From NCBI GenBank assembly GCA_965200005.1, contig OZ241331.1, positions 1,364,001 through 1,428,000 of the forward strand: a stretch of 64,000 nucleotides of DNA, written 5' to 3'. The notes beneath the pieces were generated by a model. That model made no database searches, had not been told where the DNA came from, and saw nothing but the letters and a program-made list of their open reading frames with translations. Of the stretch, positions 25,043 through 34,720 are shown piece after piece. Position 1 is the first letter of the stretch, and each line of letters opens with the position of its first letter. Origin of the DNA: Aldehydirespirator sp965200005. GTDB lineage: Bacteria > Actinomycetota > Acidimicrobiia > Acidimicrobiales > Aldehydirespiratoraceae. The position numbers and the translations under genes were made by a program.

Positions 25043-26992
25043 GTGAGAGATCCCGTCTATGACGTTGTCGGTGCCTTTGCTAGGCGTCTCGTGGAGCTTG
25101 GAGTCGAACATGTCGTCGTAAGCCCAGGTTCACGCTCAACCGCCTTGGCCTTGTGCTTTGATGCGCAGCCGGGACTCAAGACCTGGATTCAACATGATGA
25201 GCGTTGTGCAGGCTTCTTTGCATTAGGTGTTGCTCGAGCAACCGGTCAACCCGCTGTGATGGTTTGCAGCTCGGGAACTGCGGCGGCCAACTACCTGCCG
25301 GCCGTAGTCGAGGCTTCACATGCCGGGGTGCCCATGATCGTATGCACCGCCGACCGACCACCTGAGTTGCGAGACGGCTGGGGTGCGCCTCAGACGATCG
25401 ATCAGATCAACCTCTATGGCACCGCTGTGCGCTACCACGCCGACCTTGACTTGCCCCAAGACGTTGACGCTGCGACAGCGGTTGGCTGGGCAAACACTGC
25501 CGTGTCAGCAGCGCTCGGGCCAGACCCTGGACCTGCTCATCTGAACTGGCCCCTCCGAGAACCCTTAGCGCCCATCGACTGGCCCAACTCCCCCGACACG
25601 CCCACAGAAAGTCTGAGAGGTAGTGAGATCAGCTCTCCTGTCCCCGGTGTGACTGTCGATGAGGTGCAGTCTGGGCTGGATCGGCTACTGCAGCTGGCGC
25701 AGCGACATGAGCGTGGAGTGGTGGTCGCAGGGCCTTGGCCTGGGGGTGGGCTTCAGCGGGAACAACAATGGGCAGCCGACGTGGTTGAGTTTGCAGCGTG
25801 GGCAGGCTGGCCAGCAATTGGAGAGCCAATCACGCAGCTACGCAGCCTCGGAGGAGGTGCCGGAATGTGGTCTAGTGGTGCTGTCCCAAACAGCAGCACC
25901 TCTCGCTCTCAGTCCCGTGTCGTGGAAGGGGACGCTGTCAGCCAAGTCGGTGTCGGCGTGGTGGTGACGGCGGATCATCTGCTGGCCGACCGAAACCTCG
26001 CCGACAGGCTCGCCCCCGATGTGGCAGTGCTAGCTGGGCGGACAATTACTACAAAACCGGTGCGGTTGTGGCTTGAGCGAACTCGACCCCGTCATGTGAT
26101 TCTCATCGACCCCGAAAACCGTTGGGACTCTGCTGTATTCCACCTCACGGATCACGTGCCGGCAAACGTTGAGACTCTGCGTACCCGGATTGACGACATG
26201 GACTCGCCGCGACCGTTCGATAGCGACAGGAGCTGGCTTCACGGGTGGCACGCACTGGACAAGGCTGCTCGAATCACCATCAACGCGCTGATCGAACCAG
26301 CGTCTGACTTTCAACAACCTCAACAGTTTGACGCTCAGAGTGCCGCATCGATGTCTAAGCGGATGCTGTCGGCCCAAGCAACACGTGCCGTGGTCGGGTC
26401 GCTGCCCCCGGGTTCAGTGCTGGTCGCGTCGAACTCCATGCCCGTACGTGACCTCGACGCGTACGTGTTTGAGGCTGACGACCTGTTGTCTTGTGCCAAC
26501 CGTGGCGCTGCGGGCATCGATGGGACGACCTCCACTGCCCTGGGTGTCGCGGCGGCCCATCCCGATCGCAACGCTGTGCTCTACAGCGGTGACCTGGCCT
26601 TGCTTCACGACCTGGGCGGTCTCGTAGCGGCTGCACGCTTGGGGCTTCATCTGGTGATCGTGTGCATCGATAACAACGGTGGGGAGATCTTCTCGCTGCT
26701 GCCCATCGTCAAACGCATCAGCAGCAGCGATCACGAGCGACTCTTCAACACTCCTCACAACATCGACTTGAATGCCCTTAACGGTTTCGCAGGCATCCGT
26801 GCCTCACGCCCGTTGAATCCCAGTGAGCTTGCGAGTGCAATCCGAGAGGCTTGCAAGCTTCGACAACCAGGCGTTGATCTACTGATAGTTGATGTCGATC
26901 GTGATGCGGACATCGCTCAACGCCGCTCCCTGACAGCCACTGCCCAACAAGCAGCTCGCGATGTTGCAACCCAGATCAAATGGCTCAACTAG
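25043..26992 (+). CDS. menD: MenD, SEPHCHC synthase (menaquinone biosynthesis)
   Basis: A ThDP-dependent enzyme that adds decarboxylated 2-oxoglutarate to isochorismate, giving 2-succinyl-5-enolpyruvyl-6-hydroxy-3-cyclohexene-1-carboxylate. The N-terminal VVSPGSRSTALALCF and VCSSGTAAANYLPAVVEA segments are diagnostic, as is ADRPPELRDGWGAPQTIDQ. The cofactor-binding part is CANRGAAGIDGTTSTALGVA, YSGDLALLHDLGGL and VCIDNNGGEIFSLLP. The 649 residues are complete, from GTG 25043. It follows menF by 15 bp and precedes menH. Confidence 0.95.
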   Translation: MRDPVYDVVGAFARRLVELGVEHVVVSPGSRSTALALCFDAQPGLKTWIQHDERCAGFFALGVARATGQPAVMVCSSGTAAANYLPAVVEASHAGVPMIVCTADRPPELRDGWGAPQTIDQINLYGTAVRYHADLDLPQDVDAATAVGWANTAVSAALGPDPGPAHLNWPLREPLAPIDWPNSPDTPTESLRGSEISSPVPGVTVDEVQSGLDRLLQLAQRHERGVVVAGPWPGGGLQREQQWAADVVEFAAWAGWPAIGEPITQLRSLGGGAGMWSSGAVPNSSTSRSQSRVVEGDAVSQVGVGVVVTADHLLADRNLADRLAPDVAVLAGRTITTKPVRLWLERTRPRHVILIDPENRWDSAVFHLTDHVPANVETLRTRIDDMDSPRPFDSDRSWLHGWHALDKAARITINALIEPASDFQQPQQFDAQSAASMSKRMLSAQATRAVVGSLPPGSVLVASNSMPVRDLDAYVFEADDLLSCANRGAAGIDGTTSTALGVAAAHPDRNAVLYSGDLALLHDLGGLVAAARLGLHLVIVCIDNNGGEIFSLLPIVKRISSSDHERLFNTPHNIDLNALNGFAGIRASRPLNPSELASAIREACKLRQPGVDLLIVDVDRDADIAQRRSLTATAQQAARDVATQIKWLN

Positions 26993-27032
26993 CTCCACCT
27001 ACTGAGAATGCGCAATCAAGGCTCTGATTGAC

Positions 27033-27959
27033 ATGACTCGACGGGTTCGTTGTGATGTTGGTGGGTTTGAGCTAGCGGCTATGCACTCGGGCCCTCTGGA
27101 CGGGGTGCCCGTGATGCTTCTTCATGGGTTCACGGGTGCGGCCGAGGCGATGGCGCCACTTCAGCAGCGGCTCACTGCGCCAGGGTCCGAAGGACACCGG
27201 GGACAACAGTTCCTAACGGTCGCAGTTGACCTAGTTGGGCATGGACGATCAGAAGTGCCTGAAGAGCCAGGGCGTTACAACGTCCCGGCAATGGCTCAAC
27301 ATGTCTCAGCAGTTGCTGACTCGCTCGGACACGAGACCTTTCACCTGGTCGGCTATTCGATGGGTGGACGGGTCGCACTGACGCTGGCATGTGACGTGCC
27401 GCAGCGACTCCGATCCTTAACACTCATCGGTGCGACAGCAGGCATCGCTGATGCCGGCCTGCGTCAGCAGCGTCAAGTTCATGATGCTGCCCTCGCCGAT
27501 CTAATCGAAGCCGACTTTGCAGCGTTTGTTGACCGCTGGATGGCTAACCCGCTCTTTGCGGGTCAAGCAGCACTCGGCGAATCTCACCTGCAGGCAGCTC
27601 GACGGCAACGACTCCGCTCCGATCCTGCGGGACTCGCTCGCAGCTTGCGTTTCGGTGGAACCGGCTCGATGCCACCGCTACACGCCCACCTCAAGAGTGT
27701 CGATACGCCGACGTTGCTGGTGGTCGGCGAGCAGGACACCAAGTTCTGTGCCATCGCCAAAGACCTTCATGCGGAGTTACCGCAAGCAAAGATCGCGCAC
27801 ATTGTGGGTGCCGGACATGCAGCACACATCGAGCGCAGCGACGCAACAGGACAGGCCATCAGTGCGTTCATTAATAGTTGTCAGAGCCAGTGCCAACAAT
27901 CGATGACCACCCAAGACTCGAGTCGCGGCACTAGCTCGGATCGTGAGCCGAGCTCGTGA
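27033..27959 (+). CDS. menH: MenH-like alpha/beta hydrolase (SHCHC synthase)
   Basis: An alpha/beta hydrolase expected to eliminate pyruvate from SEPHCHC to give SHCHC. The catalytic triad is visible: Ser in LVGYSMGGRVALTL, Asp in LLVVGEQDTKF and His in VGAGHAAHIERS. MLLHGFTG provides the oxyanion loop. The assignment to MenH rests largely on position between menD and menC; the fold alone is not specific. ATG at 27033, and the stop overlaps the menC start by 4 bp (GTGA at 27956). Confidence 0.88.
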   Translation: MTRRVRCDVGGFELAAMHSGPLDGVPVMLLHGFTGAAEAMAPLQQRLTAPGSEGHRGQQFLTVAVDLVGHGRSEVPEEPGRYNVPAMAQHVSAVADSLGHETFHLVGYSMGGRVALTLACDVPQRLRSLTLIGATAGIADAGLRQQRQVHDAALADLIEADFAAFVDRWMANPLFAGQAALGESHLQAARRQRLRSDPAGLARSLRFGGTGSMPPLHAHLKSVDTPTLLVVGEQDTKFCAIAKDLHAELPQAKIAHIVGAGHAAHIERSDATGQAISAFINSCQSQCQQSMTTQDSSRGTSSDREPSS

Positions 27960-29158
27960 ACAACGTCAAGGTTGGTATCCACCCGTTCCGGCTGGCATTG
28001 CGTGCTCCGTTGGTTACTGGACGAGTGTCGGTTCGCCATCGCTCAGGCGTTCTGGTTTCGATCAGCGACTCCAGAGTTTGCGGGTGGGGGGAAGCAAGCC
28101 CGCTGCCAGGTTGGGCCCAAACGCCGCTGACCGACACGGAGACGCTTCTCCATCAAGCCGCGCCGCTTCTCGAAGCGCGTCTGGCAGCCGCGACACCGGT
28201 GAAGCCGTGCGCTGCGTTCCAAACTGCGACTCATCTCACCGAGGGTCTCGGGCTTGTCGGTCACGCTCGTGCAGCAGTCGTAGGAGCCTTGTTTGACCTG
28301 TGGGCTCGCCAGTCAAACGTGCGCCTCGCTGACTTCTTGTTGGCAGCCGATCCCGCCCAGTCCAACTTTGGCAGAGTGAACTCACAAGGGCGGCTCCTAC
28401 GCGAAGGCGCATCTGCGTCAACAAGCGTGTCCGTCAATGCGTTAGTAACTGCAGTTGATCCCAAAGACGTAGCCCAGGCGACAACCGCAGCAGTCCGCCA
28501 AGGGTTCAGCGCGGTGAAACTCAAGGTCGGCATGGTCGCACCCGAGGATGACGTTGACCGCATCGACGCTGCCCGTTCTGCCGCGGGCGCCGAAACCGAG
28601 TTGCGTCTCGACGCCAATGGTGCCTGGGATAGCACGACCGCCACCCGAGTCCTAGAAGCGGTAGCGGACTGGGACATTTCCTTCTGTGAGGAGCCCGTAA
28701 GCGGAATCGAGGCCATCGCAGAGATCGGCGAACACACGTCCGTGCCGGTCGCCGTGGACGAGTCAATGCGCAACGAAATTGACGCCCACCTTGCAATCGT
28801 CCGCGGGATCACGACGCTCATCATCAAGCCACAAGCCCTGGGCGGCCCCGATGTGGCCCTTCGCATCGCAGCGCAAGCTCACAATCAAGGCGCCCGTGTC
28901 ATCGTGACATCGTTCATGGATTCTGCGGTCGGGCTCTGTCATGCAGCCCATGTCGCGGCCGCTGTGGATGCCATGTCGCCAGAACGGATGTCACAAACTT
29001 TCCGACGACATGCTCACGGTCTTGCTACTGCTGGATTGTTCGCCCAAGACGTAGCCAAGCCTCCCCCAATCACGAGAGGCAGGATGAAACTCTCCGCCAA
29101 ACCAGGTATCGGTATCAACCCGCACGTACCCGGGCGTGACCAGCCACCACCCCGGTAG
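27956..29158 (+). CDS. menC: o-Succinylbenzoate synthase (MenC)
   Basis: An enolase-superfamily dehydratase that turns SHCHC into o-succinylbenzoate. Catalytic lysines are in SAVKLKVGM and in LIIKPQALGG; metal ligands in RLDANGAW, FCEEPVSG and VAVDESMRN. The length of 400 is slightly long, with a divergent tail after AGLFAQDVAKPP. GTG start at 27956 overlaps menH. menE, menB and menA are not within the window, so the pathway is split in this genome. Confidence 0.92.
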   Translation: MNNVKVGIHPFRLALRAPLVTGRVSVRHRSGVLVSISDSRVCGWGEASPLPGWAQTPLTDTETLLHQAAPLLEARLAAATPVKPCAAFQTATHLTEGLGLVGHARAAVVGALFDLWARQSNVRLADFLLAADPAQSNFGRVNSQGRLLREGASASTSVSVNALVTAVDPKDVAQATTAAVRQGFSAVKLKVGMVAPEDDVDRIDAARSAAGAETELRLDANGAWDSTTATRVLEAVADWDISFCEEPVSGIEAIAEIGEHTSVPVAVDESMRNEIDAHLAIVRGITTLIIKPQALGGPDVALRIAAQAHNQGARVIVTSFMDSAVGLCHAAHVAAAVDAMSPERMSQTFRRHAHGLATAGLFAQDVAKPPPITRGRMKLSAKPGIGINPHVPGRDQPPPR

Positions 29159-29191
29159 AGCCAGCGGGGTAGCCCGCTAGCCTCACGTGCC

Positions 29192-29803
29192 GTGGAGTTG
29201 ATCGTCGTGCGTCACGCTCGGCCTGTGCGCGCAGAGGCGATAGACGGTCAGGCAGCCGATCCGATACTTGCCGAGCGGGGCCACCGCCAGGCCCGTGCCA
29301 CCGCTCGATACCTAGCCTCCCAGGGGATCCACCACGTCGTGTCATCCTCGATGAAGCGAGCTATCCAGACTGCAGAACCGCTAGCGGATCGGCTCGGGCT
29401 TGAGATCGAAATGCTTGATGACCTTCGTGAATCTGACCATCGAGCCCAGGCTTACATTCCCCTGGAAGAATGGGATAGCAACGACCCGGCCTTAGCCAAG
29501 TACTACGACCCCGACGCTGACATAACCGACACCATCTTCTCCGACGGCTACGAGAATTTTCGTGAGTGTGTCGAGCGTGGATTCGACTACATAATCGACA
29601 CCAACCGCTCCCGCAAGGTGGCGGTGTATTGCCATGGGATGGTCACATCCGTATACATGCAGATCCTGCTGGGTTTCGATGACCCAATGAAGGTGCTTGT
29701 CGACTACTGCGGCATCACAAGGGTCGAAGCGTCCTCTAAGGGCCTGAGAACGGTGCGCTCGATGAACGAGACGCAACACGTACGTCACCTACTGGAGCGC
29801 TGA
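29192..29803 (+). CDS. Histidine phosphatase (phosphoglycerate-mutase-like)
   Basis: A 203-residue histidine-phosphatase-superfamily protein. The catalytic motif is LIVVRHARP (RHA in place of the commoner RHG), with LAERGHRQARATARYL, SSMKRAIQTAEPLA and the late VYCHGMVTSVY supplying the second His. It could be a phosphoglycerate mutase, broad-range phosphatase or a related hydrolase; the substrate is not evident. GTG start at 29192; it precedes a nucleotidyltransferase by 15 bp, suggesting a shared pathway. Confidence 0.85.
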   Translation: MELIVVRHARPVRAEAIDGQAADPILAERGHRQARATARYLASQGIHHVVSSSMKRAIQTAEPLADRLGLEIEMLDDLRESDHRAQAYIPLEEWDSNDPALAKYYDPDADITDTIFSDGYENFRECVERGFDYIIDTNRSRKVAVYCHGMVTSVYMQILLGFDDPMKVLVDYCGITRVEASSKGLRTVRSMNETQHVRHLLER

Positions 29804-29818
29804 GCGACCAGCCCCGAG

Positions 29819-30730
29819 ATGTTCACACTGGTGGTGATGGCAGCCGGGGTAGGTAGGCGTTTCGGGGGTGACAAGCAACTCGCTGCGGTGGGCCCCAACG
29901 GTGAAGCATTCCTGGATTACGCAATCGTCGACGCCGTCGCGGCTGGAGCGTCACAGGTGATCGTGGTCGTCCGATCCGAGATAGAAGCCAGCATCCAAAA
30001 CCACATCAACCAGCGCCATCAGCAACTAGAGCGCAACGGCATCGACTTTCGTTATGTCTGCCAAGACCGCCACGGCCCCAGTCGCCAGAAGCCGTGGGGG
30101 ACAGCTCACGCGGTGCTGTCTGCTGAGCCTGCAATGCGAGCATCCGGCCACGTCAACCAAATGTTCGCGGTATGTAACGCCGACGATTACTACGGCACCC
30201 GCGCCTTTGCCACACTCGCAAGAGCCTCAGCGACGACGGGTCAGAACAACGCCCGGCTATGCGGTTACCGCCTGCCGATGACCTTGCCCCGCTCCGGTGC
30301 GGTCAATCGCGGGGTATGCGATCTCCGTGATGCGGCCACTGGTTCCACGTCCACGACAGAACTCGCCGGCATTGTTGAGCACCTTGGCGTGTCTCACGGC
30401 CCCGATGGAGTCATCACGTCCCGATCTCCCAAAGCCACACTCGCCGAAGACACGATCGTGTCAATGAACCTCTGGATGTTCCCCACCACTGCCTTCACCT
30501 GGCTAGCCGAAGCCTTCGAGCGCTTCCTCGCATCGAATCCCGATCCGCGCACCGAGTGCTTGTTGCCGGTAGCGGTCGCCGAACAGATGTCCGCCGGTGA
30601 ACTAACCGTGCAGGTGGTTGTCACCGATGAAGCCTGGATCGGTGTCACCAGCCGCGAAGACCTAGCGGTGGCGGTAGAAGCGCTGTCCCACCGGAGGCTC
30701 GAACCACCCGTCACGCAGACCACAACATGA
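29819..30730 (+). CDS. Sugar/choline-type nucleotidyltransferase
   Basis: Begins FTLVVMAAGVGRRFGGDKQL, the nucleotide-binding signature of NTP-transferases (consensus LAAGxGxRxxxxK). ADDYYGTRAF supplies the metal-binding Asp, and MNLWMFPTTAFTWLAEAF is typical of later strands. At 303 residues it lacks a hexapeptide-repeat C-terminal domain, so it is a plain nucleotidyltransferase of unknown sugar or alcohol phosphate. ATG 29819. Probably co-transcribed with the preceding histidine phosphatase. Confidence 0.85.
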   Translation: MFTLVVMAAGVGRRFGGDKQLAAVGPNGEAFLDYAIVDAVAAGASQVIVVVRSEIEASIQNHINQRHQQLERNGIDFRYVCQDRHGPSRQKPWGTAHAVLSAEPAMRASGHVNQMFAVCNADDYYGTRAFATLARASATTGQNNARLCGYRLPMTLPRSGAVNRGVCDLRDAATGSTSTTELAGIVEHLGVSHGPDGVITSRSPKATLAEDTIVSMNLWMFPTTAFTWLAEAFERFLASNPDPRTECLLPVAVAEQMSAGELTVQVVVTDEAWIGVTSREDLAVAVEALSHRRLEPPVTQTTT

Positions 30731-30836
30731 CGTCGACCACAAAGCCACTCGACAGTTGCTGATTTCCGCGGCAGGATTGCTACTGCTAGCAGCACAACCA
30801 ATCTGACCCCCAGACCCCTACAACACGGAGACGCCC

Positions 30837-31313
30837 ATGACAGCTGTGACTCTGACAGTCAATGGCACCCGACGAAGCATTGATGTGGAGCCGCGCACCT
30901 TGCTGGTTCACGCAATACGTGACGATCTCGGGCTTACGGGCACCAACATTGGCTGCGATTCGAGTAGTTGTGGTGCCTGCACCGTGCTGGTGGACGGGCA
31001 ATCCGCCAAGTCATGCACCATGTTCGCGGTTCAGGCCGACGGTGCTGATGTGACCACCATCGAGGGGCTTGCAGACGCCGACGGCACGCTGCACCCCATG
31101 CAGCAGGCATTCCACGAACACCACGCCCTGCAGTGCGGCTACTGCACGCCTGGCATGGTGATGGCATCGGTGTCGCTGGTGGAGGAGTACCCCGACCTCG
31201 ACGAGAATGGTGTGCGCCACGGCCTTGAAGGCAACCTGTGCCGCTGCACCGGCTACCAGAACATCGTGGATGCGGTATTAGCCGTAGCCACCTCGGGCTC
31301 TGGAGGTGACTGA
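30837..31313 (+). CDS. Small [2Fe-2S] subunit of a form II CO-dehydrogenase-like molybdenum hydroxylase
   Basis: 158 residues with two iron-sulfur clusters: the plant-type ferredoxin motif GCDSSSCGACTVLVDG plus a later Cys in KSCTMF, and the helical domain QCGYCTPGMVM with NLCRCTGYQNIV. It passes electrons from the molybdenum cofactor to FAD in the medium subunit. An ATG at 30837 starts it after a 106-bp gap from the preceding gene, making it the first gene of the operon. The large subunit starts 3 bp after its stop. Confidence 0.93.
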   Translation: MTAVTLTVNGTRRSIDVEPRTLLVHAIRDDLGLTGTNIGCDSSSCGACTVLVDGQSAKSCTMFAVQADGADVTTIEGLADADGTLHPMQQAFHEHHALQCGYCTPGMVMASVSLVEEYPDLDENGVRHGLEGNLCRCTGYQNIVDAVLAVATSGSGGD

Positions 31314-31316
31314 CAC

Positions 31317-33704
31317 ATGACCATGACTGCAGAAGCCCCCGCCGCACATGTCGGCTCCCGCCGGCTCCGCAAGGAAGACCCGGCGCTTCTCACCGGTGAA
31401 GCAAAGTTCATCGACGACCTCAACCTTCCCGGTGCCATCTGGGTTGGCGTAGTCCGCTCAACCGAAGCGCACGCCCGCATTACTGGCGTTGACGCGTCCG
31501 AGGCCCTCGAGATTGACGGCGTAAACGAGGTGCTCAGCGGTGCTGATCTGGCGCCAATGTGGGGTGGCGCAGCGCTGCCTTGTGCCTGGCCGGTCACCGA
31601 GGACATGAAGAACCCGGCGCATCTGCCGGTTGCTACCGAGGTCGCCAAGTATGTCGGTGACGCGGTGGCGATCGTGCTGGCCGACTCGAGATACGCAGCT
31701 GCAGATGGCGCCGAGGCCGTGATCGTGGACTACGAGCCGCTCGATGCGGTCGTCAACATCGAAGACGCCGTAGCTGATGGCGCCCCGCTGGTTCACCCCG
31801 ATCTGGGAACCAACGAGAGCTACACCTGGCCGCTGATCCCTGATGCCGACGCCGTAGCTGCCGCTTTCGCAGACGCTGCCCATGTCATCTCGGGCCGCTA
31901 CGTGCAGCAGCGGCTGATCCCCGCTCCGATGGAGCCTCGTGGGGTGGCGGCTGTTCCTTCACCGGCGGGTGGCGAACTCACCCTGTATTCGGCGACGCAG
32001 ATCCCGCACGTGCTCAAGGTGATGACCGCGGTAACGCTTGGCATCCCCGAGAACAAGTTGCGTGTCGTGGCACCTTCAGTCGGTGGCGGATTCGGTTGCA
32101 AGCTCAACGTTTACGCCGAGGAGATCGTCTGTTCGGCTCTAGCCATGCAACGTGGCGTGCCGGTGCGCTGGACTGAGGGCCGCAGCGAAGGTGCGCTTTC
32201 GACGATCCAGGGCCGTGGCCAGATCCAGAACATTGAACTGGCAGCCGACGCTGACGGCAAGGTTCAAGCCGTGCGGGTGAAGTTGCTCGCCGACATGGGT
32301 GCCTACCTGCAGCTCGTCACCCCGGGCATCCCGCTGCTCGGTGCGTTCCTGTATCACGGCTGCTATGACATCCCCCACTATTCGTTTGAATGCACCTCGG
32401 TGTTCACCAACAAGACACCAACTGATGCATATCGCGGCGCTGGACGCCCCGAGGCGACCTATGCCATTGAGCGGGCCATGGATGAACTCGCTGCGGCTGT
32501 GGGATTGACGCCCGAAGAGATCAGGGCGCGCAATTTTATTGAGTCGGCTTCGTTCCCCTACACCTCGTGCGCAGGGCTCGTGTTCGATAGCGGCGACTAT
32601 CACGCTGTGCTCGATAAGGCCACAGCTATGGCAGGCCTTGAGGCGCGTCGTGCCGATCAGGAGGCTGCACGCGCGGCCGGATCGTCCAAGCGCATCGGCA
32701 TTGGCTTTTCGAGCTATGTCGAGATGTGCGGGCTCGCCCCGAGCCGCGTGCTGGCATCGTTGAGCTATGGCGCTGGTGGCTGGGAGGCCGCCACCGTGCG
32801 GGTGCTGCCCACCTGCAAGGTGCAGGTAGTGACCGGCTCGACACCTCACGGCCAGGGTCACGAGACCTGCTGGTCGATGATCGTGGCCGACAAGCTCGGC
32901 ATTGATCCTGATGATGTTGAGGTGTTGCACTCCGACACTGCAGTCAGCCCGCTTGGCATGGACACCTACGGTTCACGCTCACTAGCTGTGGGCGGCACGG
33001 CCGTGTTCATGGCGACCGATCGGGTGATCGACAAGGCTCGCATCATCGCCGCGCATCAACTCGAGGCCAGCGAGGATGATCTTGAGTTCTCAGGTGGTGT
33101 CTTCAGGGTTCGAGGAACTCCCGAAGCCGAAGTACCCCTCGCAGCTGTGGCGTTCGCGGCGTTCACCGCGCACGACCTGCCCGATGGTGTCGAGCCCAAC
33201 CTGGAAGCTCACGTCACCTATGACCCACCCAACTTCACCTTCCCCAACGGCACCCACATAGCCGTGGTTGAGGTCGATACCGACACCGGCAATGTCGAGT
33301 TGCTTGACTATGTGGCCGTGGACGATTGCGGTGTTCAGATCAACCCGCTAATCGTTGAGGGCCAGGTTCACGGTGGGATCCTCCAAGGTGCTGCGCAGGC
33401 CCTATATGAGGACGCCGTGTACAACTCCGATGGTCAGTTGGTTTCGGCCAACCTGGGTGACTACCTGGTGCCGTCGGCCGCGGAAGCACCCCGCTATCGC
33501 CTTGACAGCCACAGCTCGCCGAGCCCCACCAACCCGATGGGCGTCAAGGGCATCGGTGAAGCCGGCACCATCGCTGCCACCCCAGCTGTGATCAACGCCA
33601 TCGTGGACGCCTTGCGTGACCTTGGCGTAACCGACGTGGCAATGCCGGCGTCGCCGCAAACTGTTTGGAGAGCCATCGCCGATGCCCAAGGAGGTGCGTC
33701 GTGA
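31317..33704 (+). CDS. Large molybdopterin subunit of a form II CO-dehydrogenase-like hydroxylase
   Basis: A 795-residue xanthine-oxidase-family large subunit holding the molybdopterin-cytosine-dinucleotide cofactor. The loop TDAYRGAGRPEATY carries AYRGAGR, the published signature of form II (BMS-type) CoxL, not the AYxCSFR loop of form I CO dehydrogenase. Other features are SVGGGFGCKLNVYAEE, GSTPHGQGHETCW and GVKGIGEAGTIAATP, where Glu of GIGEAG is the catalytic base. The small-large-medium gene order also fits form II. Whether such enzymes oxidise CO or another substrate is unresolved in the literature as I know it. Confidence 0.92.
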   Translation: MTMTAEAPAAHVGSRRLRKEDPALLTGEAKFIDDLNLPGAIWVGVVRSTEAHARITGVDASEALEIDGVNEVLSGADLAPMWGGAALPCAWPVTEDMKNPAHLPVATEVAKYVGDAVAIVLADSRYAAADGAEAVIVDYEPLDAVVNIEDAVADGAPLVHPDLGTNESYTWPLIPDADAVAAAFADAAHVISGRYVQQRLIPAPMEPRGVAAVPSPAGGELTLYSATQIPHVLKVMTAVTLGIPENKLRVVAPSVGGGFGCKLNVYAEEIVCSALAMQRGVPVRWTEGRSEGALSTIQGRGQIQNIELAADADGKVQAVRVKLLADMGAYLQLVTPGIPLLGAFLYHGCYDIPHYSFECTSVFTNKTPTDAYRGAGRPEATYAIERAMDELAAAVGLTPEEIRARNFIESASFPYTSCAGLVFDSGDYHAVLDKATAMAGLEARRADQEAARAAGSSKRIGIGFSSYVEMCGLAPSRVLASLSYGAGGWEAATVRVLPTCKVQVVTGSTPHGQGHETCWSMIVADKLGIDPDDVEVLHSDTAVSPLGMDTYGSRSLAVGGTAVFMATDRVIDKARIIAAHQLEASEDDLEFSGGVFRVRGTPEAEVPLAAVAFAAFTAHDLPDGVEPNLEAHVTYDPPNFTFPNGTHIAVVEVDTDTGNVELLDYVAVDDCGVQINPLIVEGQVHGGILQGAAQALYEDAVYNSDGQLVSANLGDYLVPSAAEAPRYRLDSHSSPSPTNPMGVKGIGEAGTIAATPAVINAIVDALRDLGVTDVAMPASPQTVWRAIADAQGGAS

Positions 33705-34519
33705 TCCCCGCTGCTTTTGATTACGAGGTTGCCGAGTCGGCCGACCACGCCGTTTCACTGCTTGCCGAACACGGTGACGAAGCGAAGCTGCTGGCCGGTG
33801 GTCACAGCTTGATCCCGATGATGCGCTACCGGCTCGCGGTGCCGAGCGTGATCGTGGATGTAGGCCGGCTCGACGACCTGCGTTACATCCGTTCCGACAA
33901 CGGTACGGTTTCGATCGGTGCGCTGACCCGCCACAGCGAGCTTGAGCACTCAGATGTTCTGGCTGCGTCTTGTCCGATACTGGCGTCTGTCGCGGCGCTG
34001 GTTGGCGACCCGGCAGTGCGTCACCGTGGCACACTCGGCGGCACCCTGGCTCACGCTGATCCGGCGTCGGATCTTCCTGCAGCAGTGCTAGCGCTGGGCG
34101 GCACGATCGTCGCACAGGGTCCCGGTGGTCAGCGTGAGATCGCCGCAACCAACTTCTTTGAGGGCTATTTCGAGTCGGTACTTGCCGAGGACGAGATGAT
34201 CACCGAAGTGCGGGTACCGGCGTCCACTGGCGGCTGGAACTACCAGAAGTTCAACCGGCGTGCCCAGGACTGGGCGATTGTTGGTGTAGCCGTGGCCGAG
34301 GGTGGTTCCGGTGTGAGCCTCGTGAACATGGGCTCCACACCGTTGCGTGCGACTGGCGTGGAGGATGCCCTCGCCGGCGGCGCTTCAGCGGCAGAGGCTG
34401 CTGCGGTTGCCGCTGAGGGTCTCGAACCTCCAGAAGACCTCAACGCAAACGCCGACTACCGGTCGCATCTCGCTCGGGTGCTGACACACCGTGCCCTTAA
34501 CGCGGCAGGCGTCGCTTAG
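33701..34519 (+). CDS. Medium FAD-binding subunit of the molybdenum hydroxylase
   Basis: 272 residues. FAD contacts are LLAGGHSLIPMMRYRLA near the N-terminus and GDPAVRHRGTLGGTLAHADP further in, both diagnostic for CoxM-like flavoproteins. The GTG start at 33701 overlaps the large-subunit stop by 4 bp and has a strong GGAGG Shine-Dalgarno 7-12 bases upstream; the frame remains open further upstream within the large-subunit gene but there is no reason to start there. It completes the small-large-medium operon. No accessory coxD/coxE genes follow. Confidence 0.92.
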   Translation: MIPAAFDYEVAESADHAVSLLAEHGDEAKLLAGGHSLIPMMRYRLAVPSVIVDVGRLDDLRYIRSDNGTVSIGALTRHSELEHSDVLAASCPILASVAALVGDPAVRHRGTLGGTLAHADPASDLPAAVLALGGTIVAQGPGGQREIAATNFFEGYFESVLAEDEMITEVRVPASTGGWNYQKFNRRAQDWAIVGVAVAEGGSGVSLVNMGSTPLRATGVEDALAGGASAAEAAAVAAEGLEPPEDLNANADYRSHLARVLTHRALNAAGVA

Positions 34520-34589
34520 CCCTCAAGTTCTGAGCTCTGAGGCCGAAGCCGCAGACATAAAACCAACCAAACCTACATTTACCTAGGGA

Positions 34590-34670
34590 CGGCTAGCTGC
34601 CCATCAAGGGTGGCTAGCCGCCTGGGGTCTCTAGACCACTGATGCCCGCCAACTAAGTTGGTGCCTGGCG
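34590..34670 (+). promoter_or_regulatory. Densely structured intergenic RNA candidate
   Basis: Three hairpins lie in a row: CGGCTAGC (34590-34597) with GCTAGCCG (34613-34620), extended by inner pairs around an ATCAA loop; GGTCT/AGACC (34626-34637); and CCAAC/GTTGG around TAA (34649-34661). The first could terminate the molybdenum-hydroxylase operon, although no U-tract follows. The set ends about 50 bp before the start of the membrane-protein gene, so it could instead be a leader regulating that gene. Confidence 0.45.
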
Positions 34671-34720
34671 TCGCTAAATGAGCGCGCCGATGTGCTGGGT
34701 TACCGAAGGAGGTTGGCGGG

